A stretch of DNA of 64,000 nt from contig NZ_JQED01000055.1 of the NCBI RefSeq assembly GCF_000764225.1, forward strand, positions 310,001 to 374,000, read 5' to 3'. Each line of letters begins with the position of its first letter. The stretch's first letter is position 1. The notes beneath the pieces are model-generated. The model had not been told where the DNA came from, searched no databases, and saw only the letters and a program-made list of their open reading frames with translations. The DNA comes from Colwellia psychrerythraea (GTDB lineage: Bacteria; Pseudomonadota; Gammaproteobacteria; Enterobacterales; Alteromonadaceae). This document shows positions 53,811 to 63,481 of the stretch, one piece after another. The translations under genes were made by a program, and so were the position numbers.

Positions 53811-54833
53811 GTGAAATATTTTTCATTTAATGTATCGCTATTTTTAATACTAAATACTGTAGTTAGCATGTTGCTAATTAGCCCTCATGTTAATGCAGGT
53901 GATGGCGCTCATCACGATAAGAGAAGCTTTACCTTAGCAGGCCCTGGCGCAGTGGTCAGTTATCCTTTAATGGTGATGGCACAAAAAAAAATGTTGTCGC
54001 AACAGCATATTGCACTTGAGTTTGTGCAATGGAAAAACCCCCAACAACTCCGCGCTATGGTCTTAGGTGGGCAGGTTGATTTTACTGCGATGCCATCTAA
54101 TCTCGCTGCAACATTTTATAACCGTGGGCATAAGCTGAGTTTAGTCAATATTTCCATTTGGGATATCATGAGTATTGTCAGTCAACAAGGGGAGCGCCTT
54201 GCTGATTTACACGCTCTTATCGGCCAAGAAATTGCTGTGCCATTTAAAAATGATATGCCAAGTATCGTATTCAAAGAATTGCTAAATGCCAACCTGGCAA
54301 ATAAAGCAAGTCAGGTTAAGATTAGAAATAGTCATAACCTTGCAGACACTGCTCAGCTATTACTGGCCAGCAAAGTTAAGCATGCCTTATTAATTGAACC
54401 ACTAAGCTCGGTGGTTTTATATCAGGCTAATAAGAATATTACACAAAAGCAGGGCGTTAGCCTCGTTACCTCATTCAACATCAGTCAGCTCTGGCAACGT
54501 AGTTTTCCAAATAGTCCCAAATTACCGCAGGCAGGGCTTGTGGCCAATATTCCGGTTAATCAAGATCGTAATGTCGTGAAATCTGTAAATCAAGCCTATA
54601 AAGCTGCATCTACTTGGTGTCAGGAAAATATAGCTGAATGCGTAAAAATAGTTCGTGTCTATCTGCCCAAAATGCCAAGAGAGGCACTAATGTCAGCGAT
54701 AGAAAAAACAGCGATTACAACAGTTGATGCTAAGTTAGCTAAAAGCGATTTAGAAAGCTTTTATCGTTTGCTCGCGAAAAGTGATGCTAAACGCATTGGT
54801 AATAAGTTACCTGCAGAAGGCTTTTATTTCTAA
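53811..54833 (+). CDS. NMT1-like ABC transporter substrate-binding protein
   Basis: Periplasmic binding protein of the nitrate/sulfonate/taurine/thiamine-precursor class. A GTG start gives 340 residues with a signal peptide cut after HVNA near residue 29. LAGPGAVVSYPLMVMAQ, LGGQVDFTAMPSNLAA and a second-lobe LIEPLSSVVLYQ follow the family layout. Two His lie right after the predicted cut (AHHDK). The ligand cannot be told; the neighbours suggest a scarce, outer-membrane-imported compound. It shares one base with the permease gene. Confidence 0.85.
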   Translation: MKYFSFNVSLFLILNTVVSMLLISPHVNAGDGAHHDKRSFTLAGPGAVVSYPLMVMAQKKMLSQQHIALEFVQWKNPQQLRAMVLGGQVDFTAMPSNLAATFYNRGHKLSLVNISIWDIMSIVSQQGERLADLHALIGQEIAVPFKNDMPSIVFKELLNANLANKASQVKIRNSHNLADTAQLLLASKVKHALLIEPLSSVVLYQANKNITQKQGVSLVTSFNISQLWQRSFPNSPKLPQAGLVANIPVNQDRNVVKSVNQAYKAASTWCQENIAECVKIVRVYLPKMPREALMSAIEKTAITTVDAKLAKSDLESFYRLLAKSDAKRIGNKLPAEGFYF

Positions 54834-55615
54834 TGTCTTCATATAAGGTAAAAAAACAGCGAGTAATAAAAAAACTCTTTGCACAACTAGCAGGTGGACT
54901 AGCGCTTATTGCATTTTGGCAATACCTTGCTGACCAACTTAGTCACATGATTTTAGCCTCGCCCAGTCAGACTATTTCATACATGGTTGAGCTGTTTTTG
55001 GACGCTGAGTTTTGGCAGACGATGTTGGTTAGCTTAACTCGGTTAACTATTGCGCTCAGTGTCGCGTGTTTTATAGGATTTTCTCTTGGTGTGATGGCGG
55101 GAAGAAAAAGCTGGCTAAGAGATTTTCTTGCACCAACCCGTTGGCTGTTGATGAGTGTCCCACCAGTTATTGTTGTTTTACTGGCCATGCTGTGGTTTGG
55201 CATGGGATCTTCCATGGTGATATTTATTACCGTCATTTTGCTTACTCCAACGGTTTATTTAAATACTCAAAAAAACATTGCTCAAATTAACTCTCAATGG
55301 CTTGAACTAGCAACAATATACCAATTTTCACATTATCAATGTCTTCGGAATATTTACATTCCAGCTATTGCACCAGCATTATGCGCCACATTAGTCATGG
55401 TTTGTTGCAATGGTGTTCGGATTGTTGTGTTGGCAGAAGTACTGGGGAGTCATGAAGGCATAGGTTACCAGTTAACCAGTGCTAGTAGCAATTTTGAAAC
55501 CGCAGAGTTATACGCCTGGGTTTTGGTAAGTTTACTGCTTGTCGCTTTCTTGGAACTGCTTTTACTTAAGCCTATTCAGCACAAGCTATTACATTGGCAG
55601 GGAGAAAATGCATGA
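54833..55615 (+). CDS. ABC transporter permease, SsuC/TauC-like
   Basis: Inner-membrane permease (260 residues) with about six helices and the cytoplasmic EAA-like loop near IYIPAIAPALCAT (about residues 180-192). LASPSQTISYMVELF and LMSVPPVIVVLLAMLWFGMG resemble permeases of nitrate/sulfonate importers. It starts in TAATG overlap with the binding-protein gene and overlaps the ATPase by four bases (ATGA). Confidence 0.9.
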   Translation: MSSYKVKKQRVIKKLFAQLAGGLALIAFWQYLADQLSHMILASPSQTISYMVELFLDAEFWQTMLVSLTRLTIALSVACFIGFSLGVMAGRKSWLRDFLAPTRWLLMSVPPVIVVLLAMLWFGMGSSMVIFITVILLTPTVYLNTQKNIAQINSQWLELATIYQFSHYQCLRNIYIPAIAPALCATLVMVCCNGVRIVVLAEVLGSHEGIGYQLTSASSNFETAELYAWVLVSLLLVAFLELLLLKPIQHKLLHWQGENA

Positions 55616-56355
55616 GTATGCCTGATGAAAATGCCAATGAATGTACTCTATCTGCAGTGCTTGTTTCGATGAAAAATATCTCACTCTATTTTAATCAGCA
55701 AGTTGTTTTTGATGATTTTTGTTTTGATATTTATGCAGGAGATAAAATTGCATTACTGGGTAAAAGTGGTATTGGCAAGTCATCTCTGATGAAGTTAATT
55801 TCGGGGATTGAGCGACAAAGTAGTGGCTTAATTGAGAACAGAGCTTTACGTATTGGTTATGTATTTCAAGAGCCAAGATTATTACCTTGGCTCGATGTTG
55901 CCCAAAATATTACTGAAGTCATGAAAGCACAAGGTATTCCGAATCACCAAAGGGAATCACAGTTAGATGAACTACTTAATAAAGTGGGGTTAACGGGATA
56001 CAAACATTATTTTCCACATCAACTTTCTGGTGGTATGGCACAACGCGTTTCGTTAGCAAGGGCTTTCTCTATTAGACCTGATCTTTTGTTATTGGATGAA
56101 CCTTTTAGTGCGTTAGACAAACACTCCACCGATGAATTGAGCCAATTATTACAGCAGTTTCTGACCGAAAAAATCAGCATGATTTATATCAGTCATGATA
56201 TAGAGCAAGTGATTAAAGTCACGAGTAAATGTTTATTGTTGAGGCCTTCTGCTCCACCTCTGTCTTGCAATACAAGCACATTACAAGAGCGCGAACTCTT
56301 TATTAATCATATTTATCCATCAAAGGTTAACTCATTATGTCCTACCCAATTCTAA
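55612..56355 (+). CDS. ABC transporter ATP-binding protein, SsuB/TauB-like
   Basis: ATPase of the importer. From ATG 55612 it has 247 residues with Walker A GKSGIGKSS near residues 47-55, signature LSGGMAQR near 139-146, Walker B LLLLDEP near 159-165 and switch His in YISHD. The longer TTG frame from 55594 is inside the permease gene. It overlaps the next gene by 19 bp, so the cluster is tightly coupled. Confidence 0.93.
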   Translation: MSMPDENANECTLSAVLVSMKNISLYFNQQVVFDDFCFDIYAGDKIALLGKSGIGKSSLMKLISGIERQSSGLIENRALRIGYVFQEPRLLPWLDVAQNITEVMKAQGIPNHQRESQLDELLNKVGLTGYKHYFPHQLSGGMAQRVSLARAFSIRPDLLLLDEPFSALDKHSTDELSQLLQQFLTEKISMIYISHDIEQVIKVTSKCLLLRPSAPPLSCNTSTLQERELFINHIYPSKVNSLCPTQF

Positions 56356-56777
56356 TCACGATTCATTTATTTTCTGCCGTTATGTTTATCGGTGTTGTTT
56401 TTTTTGAAGTTATTTTTCTTGAGTCAATAAGAAAGCGCATAGCAAGTGATGTAATGGCGCAAGTTCAAGAAGGTATCACGACTAAAGCGCGACAAATAAT
56501 GCCCTACGTACTTGCTTGTTTATTTCTTTCGGGATTAGCGATGGCTAATCATCACTTTCCTGGTTTTAAAGAGGTAATGTCGTCGAATTTCGGTCAACTG
56601 TTATCAGTAAAGATGCTCCTAGCGTTAAGTGTCCTGATGCACTTCTTCACAGCTATGTACCTTTCTCGTCATGGAAAAATGAGCTGTAGTCGTTTCAAAT
56701 TTATTCATTTAAGTGTTTTTTGCCATCAAGTGTTAATCATCTTCTTAGCAAAAAACATGTTTTATATCACTTGGTAG
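56337..56777 (+). CDS. Four-helix membrane protein, CopD-like
   Basis: Integral membrane protein of 146 residues with four hydrophobic segments. Conserved-looking His residues lie in ITIHLFSAVMFIG, VLMHFFTAMYLSRHG and VFCHQVLIIFLAKNMF, an arrangement that recalls small CopD-like or heme-binding membrane proteins. It overlaps the ABC ATPase and lies 12 bp before a TonB receptor gene, so it likely works with them, for example in metal or heme handling. That role is inference. Confidence 0.68.
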   Translation: MSYPILITIHLFSAVMFIGVVFFEVIFLESIRKRIASDVMAQVQEGITTKARQIMPYVLACLFLSGLAMANHHFPGFKEVMSSNFGQLLSVKMLLALSVLMHFFTAMYLSRHGKMSCSRFKFIHLSVFCHQVLIIFLAKNMFYITW

Positions 56778-56789
56778 TAAGGAAAGGTC

Positions 56790-58949
56790 ATGTTATCTCA
56801 GTTATTAAAAAGAAAGCCGGTTCAAAGTGTGGCTCTGCAGAAAAGTTATTTAACAATATGTTTAACTGCAGCCCTGATAAGTACGCCCATCATAGCTAAT
56901 GCGTCGGCATCAGGAATAGTGGTTGATGAGTACATTGAAATTAATAGTCAAGGTGCGGAGCGAACTTTCCCTACAATTGACGAAGCGCGGAGTGAATTGA
57001 AAAAAGTTGCAGGTGGTACTAATTTAATTGAAATCGCTAAATTACCTGCAAGGCAAGCGACATTGCAAGATGCATTAGGTTTTGAACCTGGCATTATTAT
57101 GCAAAGTTTTTTCGGCGGTAATGATCAACCAAGGTTTAATATTCGAGGTTCAGGCATGCAGAGTAACCCTGTGAATCGCGGCATACAGTTGCTTTATGAT
57201 GGCTTACCCATAAACCAAGCTGATGGCAGTTTTATTATTGGTTTTCTTGATGTGAAATCAGCAGAGATGGTCTCAGTATACCGAGGGGCTAATGCGCAAC
57301 GGTATGGCGGAACTACATTAGGTGGAGCCGTTAATTTACATAGTCAAAATGGTACTAATGCTAACCCGAGTATTAGACTTGAATATGGTAACGATAACCG
57401 CTTAGGGTTAAGTGGACAAACCTCGGGTCAACATGATGATTGGGATTATTATATTAATGCCAGTCATGATAGTTATGATGGTTATAGGAATCATAGCGAG
57501 TCAGAGCGAAATAATATTTCTGCTAATATTGGAGTAGATATCAGTGATACTATAACCAACAGGAGCTATTTCCAGTGGAGTGATAATCAATTTGATATCC
57601 CGTTTGTTGTACCAAAAGACAGAGCAATATCTGCGCCAAAAGAAGTGTTAGGTGATGGTAATACACCGCTTGATTCTTTGCTAAATGTTTATAAAAGAGA
57701 TCCATTTCGTGATTCAGCTTTAATTAGAGTTGCCAATAAAACGCGGTTTAGTAGTAATAATTTTCAGCAAGAGTTTGGCGTATTTTATCAAGATGTATCA
57801 GACACGTTTACTGATCCACTTGCACATAATGTCACTGAAAGTCAGGATGTTGGTTTTGAATATGCTGCGAGGTTAACTGGGGATTATATTACTGAATTTG
57901 ATGAGTTTACCTTGTCAGTGAGCGGGAACTCAAGTGATATGAACCGTACTTATTTTGCCAACAGCCCTGAAGATGGGAGCAAATTACAAAAATTTGGTGA
58001 TTTAGACCTTGAAGCAAGTAATTATATCTTAGCTTTACAGTGGCAAGCACAGTTATCACAAAATATTCAGTTAGTTGCTGCCATGCAAGGGGTAATAGCA
58101 AACCGAGATATTAGTGATAATAAAGCAATGGGCCTAAATCAAGAGAATAGCTATAACAGTGTGAATCCTAAGCTGGGGGTCAACTATCAGTTTTCTGAAG
58201 ATGTTAGGTTTTTTGCTAACTTTAGTAGCACTAATGAAGCGCCAACTTATTGGGAGCTAGTATCAGCATCTGTCAGTCCAAAAAATCCAGCAATGGCAAA
58301 GGTCAGCTTGAATGAGTTAGCAGCTCAATCATCCAATACTATCGAGTTTGGCTCAAGTGGTAGTATAGGTCAAACACAGTGGAGTATGGCATTATATCGC
58401 AGCGATATTGATGATGAGTTAATTTCAATCGTCAGTGATTTTGCTGTTAATGGCAAAACGGATAATTATGATGCTGGCACTATCCATCAAGGAATTGAGC
58501 TAGAGTGGATACAAGGTATAAGTGAAAGCTTGTTCAGCGCTGGAGGCAATTTATCGAGTAAGTTAGTTTATAATTATTCTGATTTTTATTTTTCAGGCGG
58601 AGAGTATCAAGGAAACCAAATTGCCGGAGTGCCTGAGCATTTAATGCAATTTGAGTTGCGCTACCAAACGGTGAGTGGTTTATATATTGCGCCAAGTGTT
58701 AAGTGGCAAATTGACGATACAGCGATTGATCATGCGAACAGTCAATTCCAAGATGCTCACCTGTTAGTGGGCTTGCAAATGGCTTATCAAGTTAATGAAG
58801 ACTTGCGCGTTTATCTCGATGGGCAAAATTTGACAGATGAAAACTATCAAACGTCTTATGTTATTCGTGGTTATTCAAATCCGAATCAGCCTAGTTATTT
58901 ACCCGGCTTTGGCCCAAGTGTCAGCTTAGGTATTAATTATAGCTTTTAG
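56790..58949 (+). CDS. TonB-dependent receptor, FecA-like
   Basis: Outer-membrane receptor of 719 residues. A signal peptide ends near IIANA-SA (residue 32). The plug contains RQATLQDALGFEPGIIMQSF, the RFNIRGSGMQSNPVNRG motif and YRGANAQRYGGTTLGGAVNL; the barrel ends in SLGINYSF with terminal Phe. This layout is closest to FecA/siderophore-type receptors, without a long N-terminal signalling domain. GGAAAGG precedes the ATG. It closes the regulator-ABC-membrane protein cluster. The ligand is not evident. Confidence 0.9.
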   Translation: MLSQLLKRKPVQSVALQKSYLTICLTAALISTPIIANASASGIVVDEYIEINSQGAERTFPTIDEARSELKKVAGGTNLIEIAKLPARQATLQDALGFEPGIIMQSFFGGNDQPRFNIRGSGMQSNPVNRGIQLLYDGLPINQADGSFIIGFLDVKSAEMVSVYRGANAQRYGGTTLGGAVNLHSQNGTNANPSIRLEYGNDNRLGLSGQTSGQHDDWDYYINASHDSYDGYRNHSESERNNISANIGVDISDTITNRSYFQWSDNQFDIPFVVPKDRAISAPKEVLGDGNTPLDSLLNVYKRDPFRDSALIRVANKTRFSSNNFQQEFGVFYQDVSDTFTDPLAHNVTESQDVGFEYAARLTGDYITEFDEFTLSVSGNSSDMNRTYFANSPEDGSKLQKFGDLDLEASNYILALQWQAQLSQNIQLVAAMQGVIANRDISDNKAMGLNQENSYNSVNPKLGVNYQFSEDVRFFANFSSTNEAPTYWELVSASVSPKNPAMAKVSLNELAAQSSNTIEFGSSGSIGQTQWSMALYRSDIDDELISIVSDFAVNGKTDNYDAGTIHQGIELEWIQGISESLFSAGGNLSSKLVYNYSDFYFSGGEYQGNQIAGVPEHLMQFELRYQTVSGLYIAPSVKWQIDDTAIDHANSQFQDAHLLVGLQMAYQVNEDLRVYLDGQNLTDENYQTSYVIRGYSNPNQPSYLPGFGPSVSLGINYSF

Positions 58950-58967
58950 TTTTCTCTATTAAAGTTT

Positions 58968-58998
58968 AAAGCGAGCCATTTATCAACAGGCTCGCTTT
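58968..58998. terminator. Hairpin between the TonB receptor and the peptidase
   Basis: AAAGCGAGCC and GGCTCGCTTT form a 10-bp stem around an 11-nt loop, 18 bp after the receptor stop and before the convergent peptidase stop. It can act on both strands. Confidence 0.7.
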
Positions 58999-59036
58999 AT
59001 CAATTAAAGACTTGTTAAGCAATCATAGTATCGATA

Positions 59037-61298
59037 CTACTGCTTAAAGTGTCTATCAAAAAAGTCCATGATAGTAGTGTTTAAGTGCACTTTTACTTTT
59101 TTACCACGCATACTGTGTTTACTGCCCGGATACGTCATTAACTCAAATAATTTACCTTCATCTTGTAAGGCTTTAATTAATTTTGTGGTATTGGTAAACA
59201 ATACGTTGTCATCAGCCATTCCGTGATAAACCATCATTGGGCCGCTTAAACCAGAAACATAAGGGAATACACTGCTCTGTTCATAGCCTGCAGCATTGGC
59301 TTTAGGGTGGTTCAAATAACGTTCGGTGTAATGCGTATCATAGAGCATCCAATCGGTTACTGGCGCGCCACTGACACCCGCTTTAAAATAATCACCTGCT
59401 TTGAACATTGTCATTAGCGCCATATAACCACCGTAAGAATGACCAAATACGCCAATACGTTCTTTATCAACATAGGGCAGTGTATGGAGGTATTTCACGC
59501 CAGTAATTTGGTCGGCAACTTCAACTTGACCCAATGTCTCATAGATTGGAAATTCAAAGGCAGTTCCACGGTAATTAGAGCCACGGTTATCAAGCTGATA
59601 AACAATATAACCTTGTTGTAGCATGTATTGAGTGATATCAGCGCCTTGCCACTTGTTAGTGACCAGTTGTGCGTGAGGACCGCCATAAACTCTAACAATA
59701 ACAGGATATTTTTTCCCTGGTTGCATATTTTTAGGTTTATAGAGCTTGTAGTACAAATCAGCTTTTCCATCATCTGACTTTAATGAACCAAACTCAGGCA
59801 TAACTAAATTATGATAATACGGTGCTACAGGATGATCAGGCGTTACTTTATTTTCAGCTAACCACGTAATGTGTTTGCCATTAGCTGAGTGTAAACTTAC
59901 CTGTTTAGGGGTTTTAGTATTTGAGAAGTTATCAATATAACTTTCGCTGGTTTGACTGAAACTTATACTGTGAAAGCCATTGCGTTTCGTTATTCGCTGC
60001 ACATTTTCAGGCGATTTACCACTTAGAGGAACTTTATATAAATGACGTTCAAGCGGGGTGTCAGCTCGTCCCGTGAAGTAAAGCCAACCATTTTTTTCAT
60101 CGACACGTGTTAGTGAATCAACTACCCATTCGCCCTTTGTTAACTGTGAAATTAATTCACCTTTTAAGTTGTAATGGTAAAGATGTTTGAAGCCATCACG
60201 TTCTGACGCCCAGATAAAAGTTTTATTGTCACTTAAGAAAATTAAATCTTTATGTAAGTTAAGCCAATGATCTGACTTTTCTACTAATAAGGTTTTTTGG
60301 CGGCGCTTTTTTAAATTATATGTTTTTAAGGTTAATGTTTGCTGATCGCGACTTTGTAACTGGTAAGATAAATTTTTACTATCTCGAAGCCATTTGACTC
60401 TTGGGATATAAATATCTTTATTATCACCTGAATCAATAAAACGAATCTTTTTGCCTTTAATATCGGTAACGGCTAATTGAATATGAACATTATTAGTCCC
60501 GGTTGCAGGATAACGTTGCTCAATTAATTCAATTTTTTCTGCGTATATCTCGTTACGAATAACGGTTTGTACTGGGCTTTCATCGACGCGTAAAAAAGCA
60601 ATGTTTTTTTCATTTGGTGACCACCAATAGCCAGTCATGCGCGACATTTCTTCTTGAGCAACAAATTCACTCATACCATTTTTAATAGTACCGCCACCAT
60701 CGGTGGTAAGTTGTCGTTCTTCGCCAGATGTAATATTTAATACATAGATATTTTGTTCTCGAATATAGGAAACAAAATTACCTTTAGGAGAAAATTTTAC
60801 ATCGGTTTCAAAACCGACTGTTTCCGTTAAGCGCTTAGCTGTTTTGGTTGCTAAATGGTAGTAGTAAATATCGCCATTAAGTGGGAATAGTAGCGCACTA
60901 CCGTCTTGAGAGAATTGGTATTCCATAATGCCAACACCATAGATACGTTGGCGCTCACGGCGTGCTTTTTCTTCGTCAGATAAGTTTTCTGGACCACTAA
61001 ACAATGATTGAGAATCAACAAGCAGTTTATTTTCTTTACTGGCTAAATTATATTCCCACAAATCATAACGATGTAAATCTTCTGCTTTACCTTGTAGGTA
61101 GGTTACTCGTGTTCCGTCAGGAGAAAATTTTAATGACTTGGGAGTTTGACCATTTAAAGAAGGCGAACTATAAATGCGCTCAATACTTAATTGTTCTGCG
61201 CTTGGTACTTGGATTATTTCATCAGTTGCATTTACCTTTAGCGTTAAGGTCAATGAGCAAGCGAGAGATAAAAGTGCTTTTTTAACAGTAAATTTCAT
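59037..61298 (-). CDS. Dipeptidyl peptidase IV family protein
   Basis: Exported serine peptidase of family S9B that removes X-Pro or X-Ala dipeptides. A signal peptide ends near residue 24 (VNA-TD). The eight-bladed propeller includes the substrate-binding EE pair in FVAQEEMSRMTGYWW. The C-terminal hydrolase domain has catalytic Ser621 in GHSYGG, Asp696/697 in MADDNV and His728 in KHSM. At 753 residues it is complete. It stands alone and is likely used for peptide degradation in the periplasm. Confidence 0.94.
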   Translation of the reverse strand: MKFTVKKALLSLACSLTLTLKVNATDEIIQVPSAEQLSIERIYSSPSLNGQTPKSLKFSPDGTRVTYLQGKAEDLHRYDLWEYNLASKENKLLVDSQSLFSGPENLSDEEKARRERQRIYGVGIMEYQFSQDGSALLFPLNGDIYYYHLATKTAKRLTETVGFETDVKFSPKGNFVSYIREQNIYVLNITSGEERQLTTDGGGTIKNGMSEFVAQEEMSRMTGYWWSPNEKNIAFLRVDESPVQTVIRNEIYAEKIELIEQRYPATGTNNVHIQLAVTDIKGKKIRFIDSGDNKDIYIPRVKWLRDSKNLSYQLQSRDQQTLTLKTYNLKKRRQKTLLVEKSDHWLNLHKDLIFLSDNKTFIWASERDGFKHLYHYNLKGELISQLTKGEWVVDSLTRVDEKNGWLYFTGRADTPLERHLYKVPLSGKSPENVQRITKRNGFHSISFSQTSESYIDNFSNTKTPKQVSLHSANGKHITWLAENKVTPDHPVAPYYHNLVMPEFGSLKSDDGKADLYYKLYKPKNMQPGKKYPVIVRVYGGPHAQLVTNKWQGADITQYMLQQGYIVYQLDNRGSNYRGTAFEFPIYETLGQVEVADQITGVKYLHTLPYVDKERIGVFGHSYGGYMALMTMFKAGDYFKAGVSGAPVTDWMLYDTHYTERYLNHPKANAAGYEQSSVFPYVSGLSGPMMVYHGMADDNVLFTNTTKLIKALQDEGKLFELMTYPGSKHSMRGKKVKVHLNTTIMDFFDRHFKQ

Positions 61299-61337
61299 AG
61301 GAAAGTTATCTTATTAAGTTATTTAATTGATTTGTGC

Positions 61338-61602
61338 ATACCCATGTTACCTCAAGATGCAAGATTCAGCTGGAATTAGAAACGTCTTTAGGCAAGGTAT
61401 TGATTGAAGAGAATGGTTGTTCCCTTGTCGAAATCAATAACGTAGCATAAAGCGTTTATAAACCAGCCCTACGGGGATGTCTGAGCAAATCATGCTCTTC
61501 GTACCATCTGTTTTTAAGGGAACAACCCTTAATAAAAAGATGCGCCTCGATCATGAATCGCTCAGGCATCCTGAAACTCGCACCTTGAAGTATCATGGGT
61601 AT
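61338..61602. mobile_element. MITE-like element, 265 bp with terminal inverted repeats
   Basis: The ends are inverted repeats of about 32 bp: left begins ATACCCATGTTACCTCAAG and right, read on the minus strand, begins ATACCCATGATACTTCAAG, with about six differences. An internal inverted pair, GGTTGTTCCCTT (61415-61426) and AAGGGAACAACC (61516-61527), would fold the middle. No open reading frame is encoded and no target duplication is obvious. It lies between two minus-strand genes, downstream of radA. Confidence 0.7.
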
Positions 61603-61811
61603 AAATAGGTAAATATATGCGCTGTGCCTATGACGTCCATGCCAATATTTTTTAGCTCGAGCACTTTATCAAACACGCGTATATTAAACTAGCAAAGTGA
61701 TAATAAAGGCTCGATATTTTAAACCGATATTGTCTATAAAACTTGACCTTAGTGTAAGAAAGTATGACAAATGTCTTTGGCTATCATTAGTATGATAATG
61801 AACTTCAGTTA

Positions 61812-63200
61812 TTATTTTATCAATTCAATTAGCTCGTGAATGGTTTTTACAGCCCTGATGTTAGCGCCTAAACCTTCCATCGATTTATGATAATTACGAT
61901 AGGGAATATATATTTCAGTAAAACCATGTTGTGCGGCTTCTTTAACACGCGGTACACCACTGTCTATTGGCCTAACATCACCATTTAAGCTTAACTCACC
62001 CATGATGCAGGTCGATCTTGGTATAACAAAATCATTTAGGCTACTTAACAGTGCAGTGACGAGTGCTAGATCAATACAAGTTTCAGACTCATCAATTTTT
62101 AAGCCACCGACAATATTAAAAAAAGTGTCGTGAAATATCTTCGTTTTGGTGTGCTTACGCAGTATCCCCGTTAACATTTTAATTCTATTCATGTTTAGAC
62201 CAACACAAACACGTTGTGGAAACTCGGCCTCGGTTTCAGTGGTCAAGCATTGTATTTCAAGCAATAGGTTGCGGTTACCTTTTCGAATGCAAGTGATTGT
62301 TGAGCCGGGAGACTCGGTGCTAGAACCAGATAAAAATATTTCACTCGGGTTATCAACACTGAGCATGCCACGTTCACACATTTTAAAAATGCCGACAGTG
62401 TCGATATCACCAAAACGGTTTTTGTTGGCTCTTAGTGTACGGATCTGACCGTCATTCGTGTCGATATGCAATAAAGCATCAACAATGTGTACTAGTGTTT
62501 GTGGGCCGGCAATTTCATTGTTTTTATTAACATGGGCGATAATAAACATAGTGACATTGTTTTGCTTGCAGTACTGGGTCAGTGATTGCGCACTGCTTTT
62601 TACTTGTGAAGGAGAGCCAGGACTGCCATTAGCATTTTCAGTTATTACCGCTTGAATAGAGTCAATAACTGCAAATTTAATTTTGTTTTTATCTAATTCT
62701 TCTATGATGGCTTCAACACTGGTTTCAGCTAATAAATAAAGGTTATCTTCGTCATAATCTAACTTTAATCTGTGCACGCGATTTTTGAACTGAGACAGTG
62801 ATTCCTCCGCTGTACAATAAAGTGAGGCGTGAACCTTCGACATGCGAGCGACAAGATCAGAAAGCAGGGTGGTTTTGCCTGCTCCAGGATCGCCAGAAAT
62901 AATATTTACCGAGCCTGTGGTAACACCACCAGATAAAACACGATCAAGCTCTCCAATGCCGGTCAACTTTTTTTCGGCGTCAACGGATTCTATTTCGTTA
63001 ATTTTTTTAGAGCCACCACCTGTTAAACCAGCATAACCACCTGTATTCGCATTACGAGTAACCCCGTTTTTATTTGCTGATTTGGATATTTTCATTTCTA
63101 CCAGCGTATTCCATGCACCGCAACGGCATTGTCCCTGCCAACGAGAATGATTCATCCCGCAATCGGTGCAAACAAATTCGATTTTTGCTGCTTTTACCAT
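61812..63200 (-). CDS. radA: DNA repair protein RadA
   Basis: RecA-like ATPase that promotes branch migration in recombination. The N terminus holds a four-Cys zinc finger (CTDCG and CRCG, residues 11-31). Walker A GDPGAGKTT lies near 104-112, the RadA-specific KNRFG near 260, and a Lon-like C-terminal domain includes CIMGELSLNGDVRPI. Length 462 is typical. It diverges from the partial gene at the right edge. Confidence 0.97.
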   Translation of the reverse strand: MVKAAKIEFVCTDCGMNHSRWQGQCRCGAWNTLVEMKISKSANKNGVTRNANTGGYAGLTGGGSKKINEIESVDAEKKLTGIGELDRVLSGGVTTGSVNIISGDPGAGKTTLLSDLVARMSKVHASLYCTAEESLSQFKNRVHRLKLDYDEDNLYLLAETSVEAIIEELDKNKIKFAVIDSIQAVITENANGSPGSPSQVKSSAQSLTQYCKQNNVTMFIIAHVNKNNEIAGPQTLVHIVDALLHIDTNDGQIRTLRANKNRFGDIDTVGIFKMCERGMLSVDNPSEIFLSGSSTESPGSTITCIRKGNRNLLLEIQCLTTETEAEFPQRVCVGLNMNRIKMLTGILRKHTKTKIFHDTFFNIVGGLKIDESETCIDLALVTALLSSLNDFVIPRSTCIMGELSLNGDVRPIDSGVPRVKEAAQHGFTEIYIPYRNYHKSMEGLGANIRAVKTIHELIELIK

Positions 63201-63424
63201 CTAGATTTACCACCCTTTAAACGATAACATGACTGCAATTAGCGTCTGTCATTGAACAATATTATGTTTATTTTCACTATCAATACAAAACAATTAAAAA
63301 ATGAATGGTTTTGATTGATCTCTATCATTGAGAGGCATAGAAATTGCTAGGTTTTTAATGATAAAGTCGCTTAGATTATAATGATTTTGATTTTTTTGTC
63401 TAAGCAAAAGTCCTAACCCAGCAG

Positions 63425-63445
63425 TGACACTGTCGCTAAGTGTCA
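63425..63445. repeat. 7-bp inverted repeat before the right-edge gene
   Basis: TGACACT and AGTGTCA are separated by 7 bp and lie about 40 bp upstream of the ATG at 63482. It may be an operator; nothing identifies the regulator. Confidence 0.4.
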
Positions 63446-63481
63446 AAAAACATGTGGTAAATCAGAAGTTGATGAAAAATT

